Notes: a model not told the origin generated them from the letters alone. 64,000 bases of DNA from Niallia sp. FSL W8-0635 (GCF_038007965.1 NZ_JBBOYD010000001.1:1342501-1406500), one strand, 5' to 3'. Positions 37,495-46,239 are shown, numbered from the stretch's first letter. Numbers and translations: made by a program.

Positions 37495-37675
37495 GCGGAG
37501 TTTTTCCGGTTACATGCAGAATGGCGCTTTTTTTGGAGTATATAAGGGGAGTTTTTCCGCTTGTACACAGCAAAAGCCCCCATTTCTGAAGATTTTGAGC
37601 CAATAGGCGGAATCTCTCCGTCTATTTCAGCCTTTTTTAATATTAATTACTAATTAAGCGGAATTTTTCCGTCTA
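37495..37675. repeat. Four-copy CGGA-TTTTT-CCG palindromic repeat array in a 663-base gene-free region
   Basis: Copies at 37495-37509, 37546-37562, 37606-37624 and 37657-37675 read GCGGA[GA]TTTTTCCG or close to it (copy 3 has CTCT for TTTT). Each is itself a short palindrome CGGAA-TTT-TTCCG. Spacing is about 51, 60 and 51 bases. The whole stretch 37265-37927 contains no credible gene; besides this array it holds one terminator and unrelated AT-rich sequence. Confidence 0.8.
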
Positions 37676-37891
37676 TTATCAGCGATCAGCTCTGACGCTT
37701 AAGGTGATCTCCCAGCTAATCAGTGGCGGACCCTTTTAATAACAGATGTGGGAATCAGAAAGCTTATTAAAATCTATAAAATTGGTAGTCAAAACAGCCC
37801 TGTAAATGACAGAAGATGATGTCATTTGCTATTTCAAACCAAAAAATTTACGCAGAAACCTTAATAAATAAAGAAAAGACATATGCCCAAT

Positions 37892-37927
37892 GGAGTTAGG
37901 CACTTTTAACGAGTCTAACTCCTTGTT
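37892..37927. terminator. Hairpin at the end of the histidine kinase gene
   Basis: GGAGTTAG (37892-37899) pairs with CTAACTCC (37915-37922). The T-rich flank is on the plus-strand side (TTGTTTTA), so termination of the kinase gene on the minus strand is less certain. Confidence 0.5.
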
Positions 37928-38959
37928 TTATAATCGAACGACAAAGGTACTACCACAATCTTTCTTGCTCTCTACATGAATCTCCCCATCACATAGCTCC
38001 ACGATTCGTTTTACAAGTGCCAATCCTAGCCCATTTCCTGATTTGGAATGAGAGGTATCCCCTTGATAGAACTTATCGAATAGATGTGCTTTTGTATGGT
38101 CATCCATTCCAGGACCATTATCTTGAATCGTAAAATAAATGTCTTCATTCCTTTTCGTAAGGGTTATTTGAATCATTCCACTTACATATGAAAACTTAAT
38201 AGCATTATCCAAAAGATTAAGCCAAATTTGTTGGGTTAAATCTTCATTCCCACTATAAGATACCTCATCAAGTTCCACGTTAATAACTATTTCCTTTGCA
38301 GCCCATTTCGGTTCCATCAATACGATTGTTTTACGGATTTGTTCATCTAGTCGAAAGGGAGCTTTATCGGTAATAATCTCAAGATTTTCATACTTTGACA
38401 GGGCAAGTACATTTGTTGATAGAGCGGCTAACCGTTCACTCTCCGTAATGATAATATCAAGATATTCTTGTCGCTCCTGTTCTGTTAAGTTGTTTTCTTT
38501 GAGTAATTTTGCAAATCCTCGTAAGGATACAATAGGTGTTTTAAACTCATGTGAAAAGTTATTTACGAAGTCACTTCGTAGTGTTTCAATTCCAGAAAGC
38601 TCTTGTGTCATTTTATTAAAGCTTTGAGATAATTCTTCTAATTCACCTATCCCTTTTATATTAACTTGCACAGAAAAATCTCCATCAGCAACTTTATGAG
38701 TAGCATCGATTAAGGTTCGAATCGGGTTTAAGGCTTTCTTACTTAGAAAAGCAGTAAGAGAGGTACCAAGTAGAATGCAAAAGCCTAAAAAAGTAATCAG
38801 CGGAAATACTGGAAGCTGACTATTATTGGAGATAATTCCTAAATGCTGTAAGGCAAAAGTAATCATGGAAGCTACCAAGACTGTTGCCACAATCACTCCA
38901 AATACAAACATTACTAACGTAATAGCAAGACTTAATCGTTTCGTAAAAAAATCTTTCAT
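37928..38959 (-). CDS. Sensor histidine kinase
   Basis: Membrane sensor that autophosphorylates and signals to the adjacent response regulator. Two membrane helices (about residues 11-35 and 50-70) enclose a very short extracytoplasmic loop, so it probably senses within or near the membrane. A HAMP domain follows (about 70-120), then the phospho-acceptor in NFSHEFKTPI, and the ATPase domain with N box (LLDNAIKFSY), DNGPGM and GNGLGLALVK. At 343 residues it is complete. Its start overlaps the regulator stop by 4 bases. Signal and targets are unknown. Confidence 0.92.
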   Translation of the reverse strand: MKDFFTKRLSLAITLVMFVFGVIVATVLVASMITFALQHLGIISNNSQLPVFPLITFLGFCILLGTSLTAFLSKKALNPIRTLIDATHKVADGDFSVQVNIKGIGELEELSQSFNKMTQELSGIETLRSDFVNNFSHEFKTPIVSLRGFAKLLKENNLTEQERQEYLDIIITESERLAALSTNVLALSKYENLEIITDKAPFRLDEQIRKTIVLMEPKWAAKEIVINVELDEVSYSGNEDLTQQIWLNLLDNAIKFSYVSGMIQITLTKRNEDIYFTIQDNGPGMDDHTKAHLFDKFYQGDTSHSKSGNGLGLALVKRIVELCDGEIHVESKKDCGSTFVVRL

Positions 38960-39630
38960 CCTTTTTTCACTGCCTTATAGCCTAGTCCCCGAACAGTCAC
39001 AATTTCAAATTCTGGAATATCTCGTAACCGGTCTCTTAATCGGTTTATATGAACATTAAGTGTGCGGTCATCTGTTTCAGATTCCATACCCCAAATTTCT
39101 TCCATGAGTTGAATACGTGTAAAAATCATATTCGGATAGGATAGTAGTTTGAACAATAAGAAAAATTCTTTAGGTGGCAATGTAATAACGAGATCATCCC
39201 GCGATACAGTAAGTGAGTCATAATCAAGGACTGTTTTGCCTGCTGTTAGTTTATGTTCATTAGCAATCTTAGCTCTGCGTAATAGGGCTTTAATACGAAG
39301 CACCATTTCTTCTTCATCCACGGGTTTGGTCATGTAATCATCTGTACCGACGAGGAATCCTTTCTTTTTATCTGCAGGTTCTTGTTTGGCAGTAACCATT
39401 AATATAGGGAGCGTGTCCCATGTTTGTCTGAGTTGTCGCGTTAATTCATAGCCATCCATTTTCGGCATCATTAGATCTAGAACTACTAAATCAACATGTT
39501 CTTTTTCCATAATAAGAAGAGCTTCGATTCCATCCTGTGCATCAAGGGTTTGATAGCCATGTTGTTTTAATACAGCACACATCAGCTTCCTTGTATTTGT
39601 ATCATCTTCCACCACTAATATTTTAAACAT
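38956..39630 (-). CDS. OmpR-family response regulator
   Basis: DNA-binding partner of the histidine kinase. The receiver domain (about residues 1-118) has the acidic pair VVEDD, phospho-Asp in VVLDLMMPKMDG, Thr in LMVTAKQ and Lys in TKPVDEEE; a winged-helix OmpR domain follows (about 128-222, with DRTLNVHINRLRDRL and VRGLGYKAV). A TTG at 39633 is in frame, but GGAGG is 6 bases before the ATG at 39630. Translation is coupled to the kinase. Confidence 0.93.
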   Translation of the reverse strand: MFKILVVEDDTNTRKLMCAVLKQHGYQTLDAQDGIEALLIMEKEHVDLVVLDLMMPKMDGYELTRQLRQTWDTLPILMVTAKQEPADKKKGFLVGTDDYMTKPVDEEEMVLRIKALLRRAKIANEHKLTAGKTVLDYDSLTVSRDDLVITLPPKEFFLLFKLLSYPNMIFTRIQLMEEIWGMESETDDRTLNVHINRLRDRLRDIPEFEIVTVRGLGYKAVKKG

Positions 39631-39828
39631 CAAATGCCTCCATATGTATAATTTATCCCTATTTTAAAAGCATAATGTAAACTCAAAATAAATTTACGGA
39701 AGTTTATATTCAGTTTACTTTACATCGTTATACTAAGAAACATATATTAGAAAGTCTATATTTTTTAGGAAATAAATAAAAATTTAAGGGAAAACACAGA
39801 ACGATGGAAAAAAAGGGGAGAGAGTTTG

Positions 39829-40053
39829 GTGGATTATTCCATTTTATTTAGTTATTATGAAATTGTGGGAGAGGAAGCGCATTTGATTGATGAATATAAA
39901 TTGCCTTATAAAGAACGGAAAGAAAGCTTAGAAACATTGTTATGCCAACAAAATTACGAGTTTATTGGGAACGTTGATTTATGGGGAATCCGTACGAACA
40001 GCTTTATGAGTATTGCTGAAATTATTAAGAATGGAAGCGAGAATGCCATTTAA
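39829..40053 (+). CDS. Small protein of unknown function
   Basis: A 74-residue soluble acidic protein (DYSILFSYYEIVGEEAHLID...) that I do not recognise. TTG (39826) and GTG (39829) are both possible starts; AGGGGAG spacing favours the GTG. It reads away from the two-component genes and ends at a strong terminator, so it is probably expressed alone. Confidence 0.6.
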   Translation: MDYSILFSYYEIVGEEAHLIDEYKLPYKERKESLETLLCQQNYEFIGNVDLWGIRTNSFMSIAEIIKNGSENAI

Positions 40054-40059
40054 TAGAAT

Positions 40060-40088
40060 AGCTGCCAATTTTGGCAGCTGTTTTTGTT
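40060..40088. terminator. Terminator between convergent genes
   Basis: AGCTGCCAA (40060-40068) pairs with TTGGCAGCT (40071-40079), followed by GTTTTTG on the plus strand. Confidence 0.85.
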
Positions 40089-40091
40089 TAC

Positions 40092-40583
40092 TCAGGGACT
40101 AACTTTAATGGTCACAGTCAATTCTGAAGCACCCGGTAAAACTTGATTTAAACAGTCGAGCATTAGAGAGGTATATCTTTCTTCTAGCCAATCTCTTTGA
40201 AATTCATTTTCGCAATATACGGTTACTAGATTATTTTCTATACTGCAAGTAGTATTTTTTAGCCAAGTTTCAAAGGATGGCATAGATATTTGTGTGCTGA
40301 TAAGATGTAATACCTCTTTCCAAATTTCATCCTCTTTTAGGATATCTGCATTTGTTTTCTTAGAAGCAGCGACCTCTTTATCGACGAAATCCTGTAAATG
40401 ATTCATTGTATTTGGTTTATTTTTAGTTAAAATTGGTTCAACTGTTGCGATAAATTCTTCTTTAGAGAGGGAGGAGTACTTATAAAGTGTAATGGCCCCA
40501 ATAAAATCCTTATTAACTAGGGCGTGTTCAATTCGTTGTTTTTCAATAGGTTTATAGGATTCTGCAGTAGGATTATTAATCAT
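40092..40583 (-). CDS. Stand-alone DnaA domain I-like protein
   Basis: A 163-residue protein whose C-terminal half (about 82-162) matches the N-terminal protein-interaction domain of DnaA: IWKEVLHLISTQISMPSFET, TWLKNT, then NEFQRDWLEERY, very close to the same region of Bacillus DnaA. It has no AAA+ ATPase and no DNA-binding domain IV. The first 80 residues are a helical extension I cannot assign. DnaA domain I binds DnaB loaders, DnaD and, in Bacillus, the sporulation inhibitor SirA, so this could modulate initiation or tether a partner (inference). One base separates it from the HAD phosphatase gene, so they are co-transcribed. Strong AGGAGG site. Confidence 0.8.
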   Translation of the reverse strand: MINNPTAESYKPIEKQRIEHALVNKDFIGAITLYKYSSLSKEEFIATVEPILTKNKPNTMNHLQDFVDKEVAASKKTNADILKEDEIWKEVLHLISTQISMPSFETWLKNTTCSIENNLVTVYCENEFQRDWLEERYTSLMLDCLNQVLPGASELTVTIKVSP

Positions 40584-40584
40584 C

Positions 40585-41286
40585 TTATTTTCCTCCTATG
40601 TTATTTAGTAGAAGTTCGTTAACTGGAAAGGTAGTTAGTGTCGGAATAATCGATTCTATCTCCAATAAATCATCAATAACGACAGCTGCTTGGCTGAGTT
40701 CGTCTTTTCTAGCAAAATCAAAATTACAACCGATAGAAACTAGACCATTCTCTTTCGCAGCCTTAATATCAGAAAGGCGGTCACCGACAACAGCTCCACT
40801 AGTTATTCCATGCTTGTCTATGATACTACGAACAAGGTCGGATTTATTTAGTGATTCAATTTGTTCGATACTATATGTTTCTGTTAGCCATATATTCAAT
40901 TCGTAGTATTCTACAATAGCTTTTAAATATGCTGTTAAACCATTGCTAGCTATGTAAATGGAAATGTTATTTTTTTTCAGACAGGAGAAAACTTCTTTTA
41001 CATTTGGATATAAAGCACCTTTCCCATTCTTTATATTTGTAACTAGTCGTTTCAGAAAATAAGAATCTGTTTGTTCTCTTAACTCGATGGAATGATTAGG
41101 CAATAAGGTTTCCCAGACGATTGGTAATGGTACCCCCATTATTTCACGATATGTATCAATCGGAGTTACCCCTTCCCAGTGGTCCAGGGAGCGTAAGTGA
41201 TTAAAAGTATCGTCAAGGGATATTTCTAAAATTTTATCTGTTTGAAAAAGCGTGCCATCCATATCAAATATTAATGCTTGAGACAT
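40585..41286 (-). CDS. HAD-family hydrolase (phosphoglycolate/nucleotide phosphatase-like)
   Basis: A 233-residue phosphatase with motif I FDMDGTLF (nucleophile Asp8), motif II in IASNG, the Lys of motif III near SLNKSDLV, and motif IV GDRLSDIKAAKENG. The cap domain between motifs I and II is of the small helical (C1) type. Substrates are probably small phosphoesters, such as nucleotides or phosphoglycolate; this cannot be set from sequence. It is first of a two-gene operon with the DnaA domain I-like protein. The ATG follows AAGGGGAGA. Confidence 0.9.
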   Translation of the reverse strand: MSQALIFDMDGTLFQTDKILEISLDDTFNHLRSLDHWEGVTPIDTYREIMGVPLPIVWETLLPNHSIELREQTDSYFLKRLVTNIKNGKGALYPNVKEVFSCLKKNNISIYIASNGLTAYLKAIVEYYELNIWLTETYSIEQIESLNKSDLVRSIIDKHGITSGAVVGDRLSDIKAAKENGLVSIGCNFDFARKDELSQAAVVIDDLLEIESIIPTLTTFPVNELLLNNIGGK

Positions 41287-41485
41287 TTTGTTCTCCCCTT
41301 ATGAAATGCTTTCTGTTACTAGGATATATTTTAGCATATAATTCCAATGGTGTTTTTAACTAGTTTGATTTAGTCCCATTGTACTAAAACGCGATAAGAG
41401 TGGATTGAATTTCATAATTTTGTTAAAAATAACACCAAGTTATTCCTCCAGTGTATTTAATTGAAGGCAAAAAGGTGAAACGATT

Positions 41486-42277
41486 ATGGATAATTTTACC
41501 AATAACAATACAGCAAGAAGGTATAGAGCTCATGTTAGTATCCTAGGAACGACACAAATTCATCTGCGAAATCCTTATATTATTGGGTGGTGGAGTGCTG
41601 CTTTTCCTGGATTTGGCCATCTCCTTTTATCAAAATACTTACGTGGGTTTGTTTTATTTATTTGGGAAGTAGTAGTAAATGTAAACTGTCACTTGAATTT
41701 AGCCATGATTTATTCCTTTCAAGGAGAGATTGACAAGGCTAAAGAAGTCCTCGATACAAGATGGTTGCTCATTTATATTCCAGTGTATATTTTCGCTATT
41801 TGGGATAGCTATCGAACAACAGTAGATTTGAATAAAGTATTTGTATTGGCAGAACGGGAAGAGCATCGATTTAATTCTTTTAGTATCGGTGCAATGGAAA
41901 TCAATTATTTGGATAAAAGAAACCCGATTATGGCTATAGTTTGGTCCTTGTTTGTACCTGGACTGGGACAACTATACATACATCGAATTACAACTGCGTT
42001 TTTTGTTATTATTTGGACTGTAGTATTCTTTTATTTATCTCATGGCCTTGAAGCTATTTCTCTTTTATTTTTAGGGGAGATAAAACAAGCTACTTCGATA
42101 ATAGACCCTGAGTGGCTTTTGTTTTTTCCGTCGATTTATGGATTTGCTGTATATGATTCTTATATAAATACGGTGGAAAACAATAAACTTTATGATAAAG
42201 AACAGCGCTTTTATTTTAAAGAAAATTACCAATCCCCGACATTTAAAGCATTAAAAGGGCAAAAGGTGAAATCATGA
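41486..42277 (+). CDS. Membrane protein with an internal tandem duplication
   Basis: A 263-residue membrane protein that I cannot name. Its two halves repeat: NPYIIGWWSAAFPGFGHLLL (about 30-49) matches NPIMAIVWSLFVPGLGQLYI (about 145-164), and WLLIYIPVYIFAIWDSYRTT matches WLLFFPSIYGFAVYDSYINT. Each half gives a short hydrophobic hairpin of the TM2-like kind (FPGxG), then another helix ending in a conserved Asp-Ser-Tyr. The ATG at 41486 follows AAAAGGTGA. It overlaps the next gene by 4 bases. Confidence 0.75.
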   Translation: MDNFTNNNTARRYRAHVSILGTTQIHLRNPYIIGWWSAAFPGFGHLLLSKYLRGFVLFIWEVVVNVNCHLNLAMIYSFQGEIDKAKEVLDTRWLLIYIPVYIFAIWDSYRTTVDLNKVFVLAEREEHRFNSFSIGAMEINYLDKRNPIMAIVWSLFVPGLGQLYIHRITTAFFVIIWTVVFFYLSHGLEAISLLFLGEIKQATSIIDPEWLLFFPSIYGFAVYDSYINTVENNKLYDKEQRFYFKENYQSPTFKALKGQKVKS

Positions 42278-42738
42278 TGCAATTATTTTCAACATTCGAA
42301 CATGCAATTTTTATTGAAATGGCTATTAGCACGCTAGAGAAAAAAGGGATTAAGAAGGAGAATATATTTGTCCTTCCATTAGATAATCAAATAGGAGAGC
42401 GTAAAGTATTTGATACTATTCATCGTTCGGATGGAACCTCCCTTATTGATATTGGAGCAGCATTATCTACTGCTTTTGCGGTTATTGGTGCAAGTATAGG
42501 CTTTGAGCTTAAATTAGGGCCAATTTATTGGGGGTTAATAGGAGCAGCGGTCGGTTTTCTAATTGGATTTGGAATTCGTCTTTTTACAGAAATCGTCATA
42601 AAAAAGAGGAAGCGATTGCTAAAGGGAATTCATTCAGAAGTAATTGTCATTGTTGATTGTGAAGAGTCACAGGGGGAAATGGTTGAGAATATATTATTTA
42701 GCCATTATGCCTTAGGGGTAGCGAAGGTGAAGGGATAA
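42274..42738 (+). CDS. Glycine-rich membrane protein of unknown function
   Basis: A 154-residue protein with a cytosolic N-terminal alpha/beta segment (FSTFEHAIFIEMAISTLE), two glycine-zipper membrane helices (GAALSTAFAVIGASIGFEL; GLIGAAVGFLIGFGIR) and a basic C-terminal part (KKRKRLLKG...). It resembles small membrane proteins with a stress-protein-like N-terminus, but no family is certain. Its start overlaps the stop of the duplicated membrane protein (ATGA), so they form a translationally coupled pair, probably a complex. Confidence 0.7.
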   Translation: MMQLFSTFEHAIFIEMAISTLEKKGIKKENIFVLPLDNQIGERKVFDTIHRSDGTSLIDIGAALSTAFAVIGASIGFELKLGPIYWGLIGAAVGFLIGFGIRLFTEIVIKKRKRLLKGIHSEVIVIVDCEESQGEMVENILFSHYALGVAKVKG

Positions 42739-42743
42739 AGTTA

Positions 42744-42782
42744 AGCACCCTCAAAAAAGGTTTTTGAGGGTGCTATTTTTAT
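42744..42782 (+). terminator. Terminator after the membrane protein pair
   Basis: AGCACCCTCAAAAA pairs with TTTTTGAGGGTGCT, followed by ATTTTTAT. Confidence 0.9.
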
Positions 42783-42804
42783 AAATATGTCCCTTTTATT
42801 TGGT

Positions 42805-43704
42805 TCAGTTTTTTAAGAAATCAGGCTGTATGAAACGAGGGTTTGGATATTGATAGAAGCCTTCACCTGTACTACGTCCTAATTTACCTTGATCGATATA
42901 TTGTGTTTTTAATAAATCAGCTAGCTTAATATATTCTGGTTTGCCAGTTGCTTCTGCTTTACCTTTTACAATATTGTAGGCAGTAGTGATACCAATTACA
43001 TCTAACATTGCAAATGGACCAAGAGGAGCACCGGTTCCAATCATCCAAGCCTTATCAATAGTTTCTACCTCTGCTACATCATTTACAAGTAATATTTCAG
43101 CTGCTTCTAAAAGAGGAACTAATAAAGAATTCAGCACATAGCCAGGCTGTTCTTTTTGGATTGGTAATGCCACCATTCCAATCGTTTTCGCAAAGGAAAT
43201 GATCGATTCAAACACATGGTCTGCAGTAGTCTGATGCTTCATAATTTCTGCTGTGTTATTTTTCCATATTTCATTTGCGAAGTGTAGAGCTAGAAATTGT
43301 TCTGGTCGGCCAGTTGCTTCTGCAAATTGACTTGGTAGAAGGGTAGAGGAGTTCGTTGCAAAAATAGTATGCGCAGGCGCTACTTTTGCTAATTCCTGAT
43401 AAAAGTCTAGCTTTATTTGCACTACTTCGGGAATAGCTTCAATGACAAGATCCGCTTTCTCTGTAGCCTCTGCTAAATTAGAATAGAAAGTTAGGCGATT
43501 ATATGCTTCTAATAGCTCTTCCTTTGAAGCGCCTAAATCTCTTTGATAAAAGGTTTCAAGTTGCTGTATACGATTTTTGGCTTTCTCTAATACTTCGTTA
43601 TTAATATCATAAATAGAAACTTGATATCCTTTAAAAGCACTTTGAAAAGCAATTTGACTTCCTAAAACGCCACTTCCTGCAACCGTAATATGTTTAAATT
43701 CCAT
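42805..43704 (-). CDS. 3-hydroxyacyl-CoA dehydrogenase
   Basis: NAD-dependent oxidation of a 3-hydroxyacyl-CoA (or 3-hydroxybutyryl-CoA) to the keto form. The NAD motif is GSGVLGSQIAFQ, and the catalytic region has the Ser in ATNSSTLLPS and LHFANEIW where many family members have HFFNP. The C-terminal domain shows the conserved GTGAPLGPFAMLD. At 299 residues it is a single-function enzyme. The ATG has AAAGGAG upstream. No other beta-oxidation gene is adjacent. A His-to-Asn-like difference around HFANE makes the preferred substrate uncertain. Confidence 0.9.
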   Translation of the reverse strand: MEFKHITVAGSGVLGSQIAFQSAFKGYQVSIYDINNEVLEKAKNRIQQLETFYQRDLGASKEELLEAYNRLTFYSNLAEATEKADLVIEAIPEVVQIKLDFYQELAKVAPAHTIFATNSSTLLPSQFAEATGRPEQFLALHFANEIWKNNTAEIMKHQTTADHVFESIISFAKTIGMVALPIQKEQPGYVLNSLLVPLLEAAEILLVNDVAEVETIDKAWMIGTGAPLGPFAMLDVIGITTAYNIVKGKAEATGKPEYIKLADLLKTQYIDQGKLGRSTGEGFYQYPNPRFIQPDFLKN

Positions 43705-43849
43705 GGTATTCTCCTTTTCTTAACAACTATCTTAAGAAAGTTGTAAATAATTAACTTCATTTAAATCTACGCAAAATATAAAGCCTTGTCAACTTAGCTA
43801 CAGTTTATTTCAAAATATTAAAAAAATTGATGGAAAAAATTTAACCATA

Positions 43850-43857
43850 ACCGATAT
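43850..43857 (+). promoter_or_regulatory. SigD-like -10 box upstream of the HemAT-like gene
   Basis: ACCGATAT at 43850-43857 matches the SigD -10 consensus GCCGATAT except for the first base; a good TAAA -35 at the right distance is not clear. It lies 32 bases before the start of a chemotaxis-type gene, as expected for motility control. Confidence 0.35.
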
Positions 43858-43888
43858 AAGGAAAAAGGACTATACAGGAGGAAGAACC

Positions 43889-45190
43889 ATGCTTTTTAAA
43901 AAGGGTGTCAAAGAGAAAGAAAGCAAGATTCAAAACCTAATTAACCAAGAAATAGAAAATGTTTTAATTGATGTTGATAAAGGATCTGATGTTGAGATGC
44001 AACTAAAGGTCATTCGCTTAGGAAACGAGGATTTAGCTTTATTAAAGAGTATCCAACCAATCGTTGCCAAACATCTTCCATCAATAAGAGAAGAATCATT
44101 TCATTTTTCACATGAAGGTGTTTCGAAAATTATCGATACATCACATATTGGTATATCACCTGAAGAAAGTTTGAAATATTTCCTTTCGTTTTTTAATGGG
44201 AAAATCGATCAGGAATACATACAAAGAAGGACCATGCTAGCACAGCTTTATGTGAAAATTGGTGTGGAAATTCGATGGTTCCTTTCTGTATATCATTTAT
44301 TAATGACGGAGATCGTTTTAAAGGTAAAAGAAGAATTGAAGTTAAATGAAAATGAATATACTACATTATTTATGGCCGTTTCAAAAATCTTCAACCTTGA
44401 AAACCAGTTAGTAATTGACTCGATGCAAAGTGCACAGAATACGATTGTTGCGAAAAAGGAACAAGAAGCAAAATTAGAAATAAAGAATTTCGTCGGTGGA
44501 TTTGTTGAGAACTTAGCTGCTATGACAGAAGAAACAGGTGCATCTGTTGAACAAATTGTAGAACAGTCTGGACATATTGCGACAAATGCAAAGAAAAGCT
44601 TAGGCACTTCAGTTGAAATGGAAGAACGATCAGAAAATGGAAAGCTTCAGTTAGATAAAGTAATAAAAAACATGCAAGAGTTAAAAGAAGATATTCAACG
44701 AATTATGAAAGCCATTGATGAGTTGGAAGATAACTCGAAGAAAATCGGTGGAATCGTTAATGTCATTACAGGGATTGCTGATCAAACGAATCTACTTGCA
44801 CTTAATGCGGCGATTGAAGCAGCAAGAGCAGGAGAGCATGGGAAAGGCTTTGCCGTTGTGGCGGATGAAGTAAGAAAATTGGCGGAACAAACGAAAGATT
44901 CCTCTTCTAGTATTACGGAGCTTGTGCAAGAAACCATTTCGCATATATCAAATGTAATTAATCAAATTAACACGATTAATAAAGTAGTTGATACAGGTAA
45001 TCAAGAGATTAAGATGACAACAGACGTTTTTGATAGTATTTTAGGAAGCAGTAGAGATAATAACCAAATGAGCAAAAGTACAGAAAAAGATCTCCAAATG
45101 CTTATCCAATTATTGGAGGAAATCAATCAAGCTGTATCCAAAATGGCAGTATCAACAGAGGAACTAAATGAAACAGTAGCAAGCTTTTAA
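43889..45190 (+). CDS. HemAT-like globin-coupled chemotaxis transducer lacking the proximal histidine
   Basis: A soluble chemoreceptor with an N-terminal globin-sensor fold (about residues 30-180) and a C-terminal MCP signalling domain (about 200-433; the hairpin tip is the [20 protein letters not shown] region). It aligns well with Bacillus subtilis HemAT (start [33 protein letters not shown]). At the haem-binding helix, HemAT has IHLRIGL with the iron-ligand His123; here the sequence is [12 protein letters not shown] with Tyr121 (TAT at 44249-44251). Without that His, haem binding as in HemAT is unlikely unless Tyr replaces it. At 433 residues it is otherwise intact. A SigD-like box lies upstream. 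Confidence 0.88.
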   Translation: MLFKKGVKEKESKIQNLINQEIENVLIDVDKGSDVEMQLKVIRLGNEDLALLKSIQPIVAKHLPSIREESFHFSHEGVSKIIDTSHIGISPEESLKYFLSFFNGKIDQEYIQRRTMLAQLYVKIGVEIRWFLSVYHLLMTEIVLKVKEELKLNENEYTTLFMAVSKIFNLENQLVIDSMQSAQNTIVAKKEQEAKLEIKNFVGGFVENLAAMTEETGASVEQIVEQSGHIATNAKKSLGTSVEMEERSENGKLQLDKVIKNMQELKEDIQRIMKAIDELEDNSKKIGGIVNVITGIADQTNLLALNAAIEAARAGEHGKGFAVVADEVRKLAEQTKDSSSSITELVQETISHISNVINQINTINKVVDTGNQEIKMTTDVFDSILGSSRDNNQMSKSTEKDLQMLIQLLEEINQAVSKMAVSTEELNETVASF

Positions 45191-45215
45191 GAGTATATGA
45201 AGGAATTAGTTGATA

Positions 45216-45265
45216 AAGAGAGCACCATTATTAGACTACAGTCTTTTGATGGTGCTCTTAGTATT
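45216..45265. terminator. Terminator between convergent genes
   Basis: AGAGCACCAT (45218-45227) pairs with ATGGTGCTCT (45248-45257), followed by T/A-rich sequence; serves the HemAT-like gene and the flavodoxin-like gene. Confidence 0.8.
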
Positions 45266-45266
45266 A

Positions 45267-45809
45267 TTATTTTAAATCGTTCTTCAGTTGAGCGGCGGCA
45301 AAAAGGGCATTTTTATCTTGTAGAATGTCACCTGGCTTATTACCACCCCCTAAAATATATCCTCCAAATTCAACTCCCATAAAATCAAAAATATGCTGAA
45401 ACTGCTGAATCATAGGCAAGCCTTTCACATATGGAGTATCTCCGCCAACTGCAATGACATATGCTTTCTTTTCAGCCATTTTTGCTTTGAAATTTGGATA
45501 ATTTGCATCCCTTAAAGATTGAGACCAGCGATCAACGAAATTCTTCATTAAACCGGACATACTATACCAATAAATTGGGGTGGAGAAGATTAATATGTCA
45601 TGGGCAAGTACTTGATCAATAATTGTGTTATAGTCATCATTTCTATTTTGAAATCCTTCCAATGCATGTCGCATATCGATAATGGGATAGATGGTATGAT
45701 CTCTAAGAAGAATTTTTTCTACAGAGAGACCTTCTATTACCTGGTTAGTTAATATGGCAGTATTTCCATTAGGACGAGTACCTCCATCAATGACTGCGAT
45801 AGTTTTCAT
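45267..45809 (-). CDS. Flavodoxin-like NAD(P)H-dependent FMN reductase
   Basis: A 180-residue FMN-binding oxidoreductase of the NADPH-dependent FMN reductase (flavodoxin-fold) family. Landmarks are the FMN-phosphate loop in DGGTRPNGNTAIL, SAMP-like FSTPIYWYSMSGLMKNFVDR, and AVGGDTPYVKG for the isoalloxazine side. It could reduce FMN, quinones, azo compounds or nitroaromatics; the substrate is not fixed. The ATG follows AAAGGGTGA. Single gene. Confidence 0.9.
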   Translation of the reverse strand: MKTIAVIDGGTRPNGNTAILTNQVIEGLSVEKILLRDHTIYPIIDMRHALEGFQNRNDDYNTIIDQVLAHDILIFSTPIYWYSMSGLMKNFVDRWSQSLRDANYPNFKAKMAEKKAYVIAVGGDTPYVKGLPMIQQFQHIFDFMGVEFGGYILGGGNKPGDILQDKNALFAAAQLKNDLK

Positions 45810-46002
45810 GATATTTCACCCTTTCTATTTTTTTCTTTTTATCTTAATATGAAACAGATTATTAATAAAGAAGATTATATAGATAAGTATAATCGAATAA
45901 ATCGATAATGGATGGCTGACTAGATGAATTAGTTTCAGTTCCTAATTAATTAGATTATACTTGTAAGTGCAAATGAAATTAGTGAAAATGGGGGGAAGAT
46001 GG

Positions 46003-46233
46003 GTGGATAAGAAAAACGAGGCAGAATTATTATCTTTTAATGCAAATAAAAAATGGTTGTCCCTTCCAAAAGAAACACGTAGTGAATTAGTAAGAAATGT
46101 ATGGTGTAGTTCTTGCATCGATGTCGTTCAAATAGAAAAATATATAATTGAAGAAACAAAATTTGGCATTGCTTTACAAGGAACCTGTAAACATTGTGGT
46201 AAACGAGTAGCAAGAGCAATTGAAATAGACTAA
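46003..46233 (+). CDS. Small zinc-ribbon protein
   Basis: A 76-residue protein with two Cys-x-x-Cys pairs (NVWCSSCIDVV and GTCKHCGKRV) that form a zinc ribbon. The earlier in-frame GTG at 45967 is unlikely: GGGGGA at 45990-45995 is placed for the GTG at 46003. Function unknown; ribbons of this size often bind RNA or act as protein adaptors. Confidence 0.65.
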   Translation: MDKKNEAELLSFNANKKWLSLPKETRSELVRNVWCSSCIDVVQIEKYIIEETKFGIALQGTCKHCGKRVARAIEID

Positions 46234-46239
46234 AAAAAT

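Noticed and set aside
37345..37545. Plus-strand open frame of 66 codons in the 37.3-37.9 kb gap
   Set aside because: It spans a terminator and the first palindromic repeat, has no ribosome site and no recognisable protein features.
37495..37675. CRISPR array
   Set aside because: The repeat is only about 15 bases, spacing is uneven (51-60) and no cas genes are present.
46037..46219. Minus-strand frame opposite the zinc-ribbon gene
   Set aside because: No ribosome site; the plus-strand gene has conserved cysteine pairs and its own terminator.
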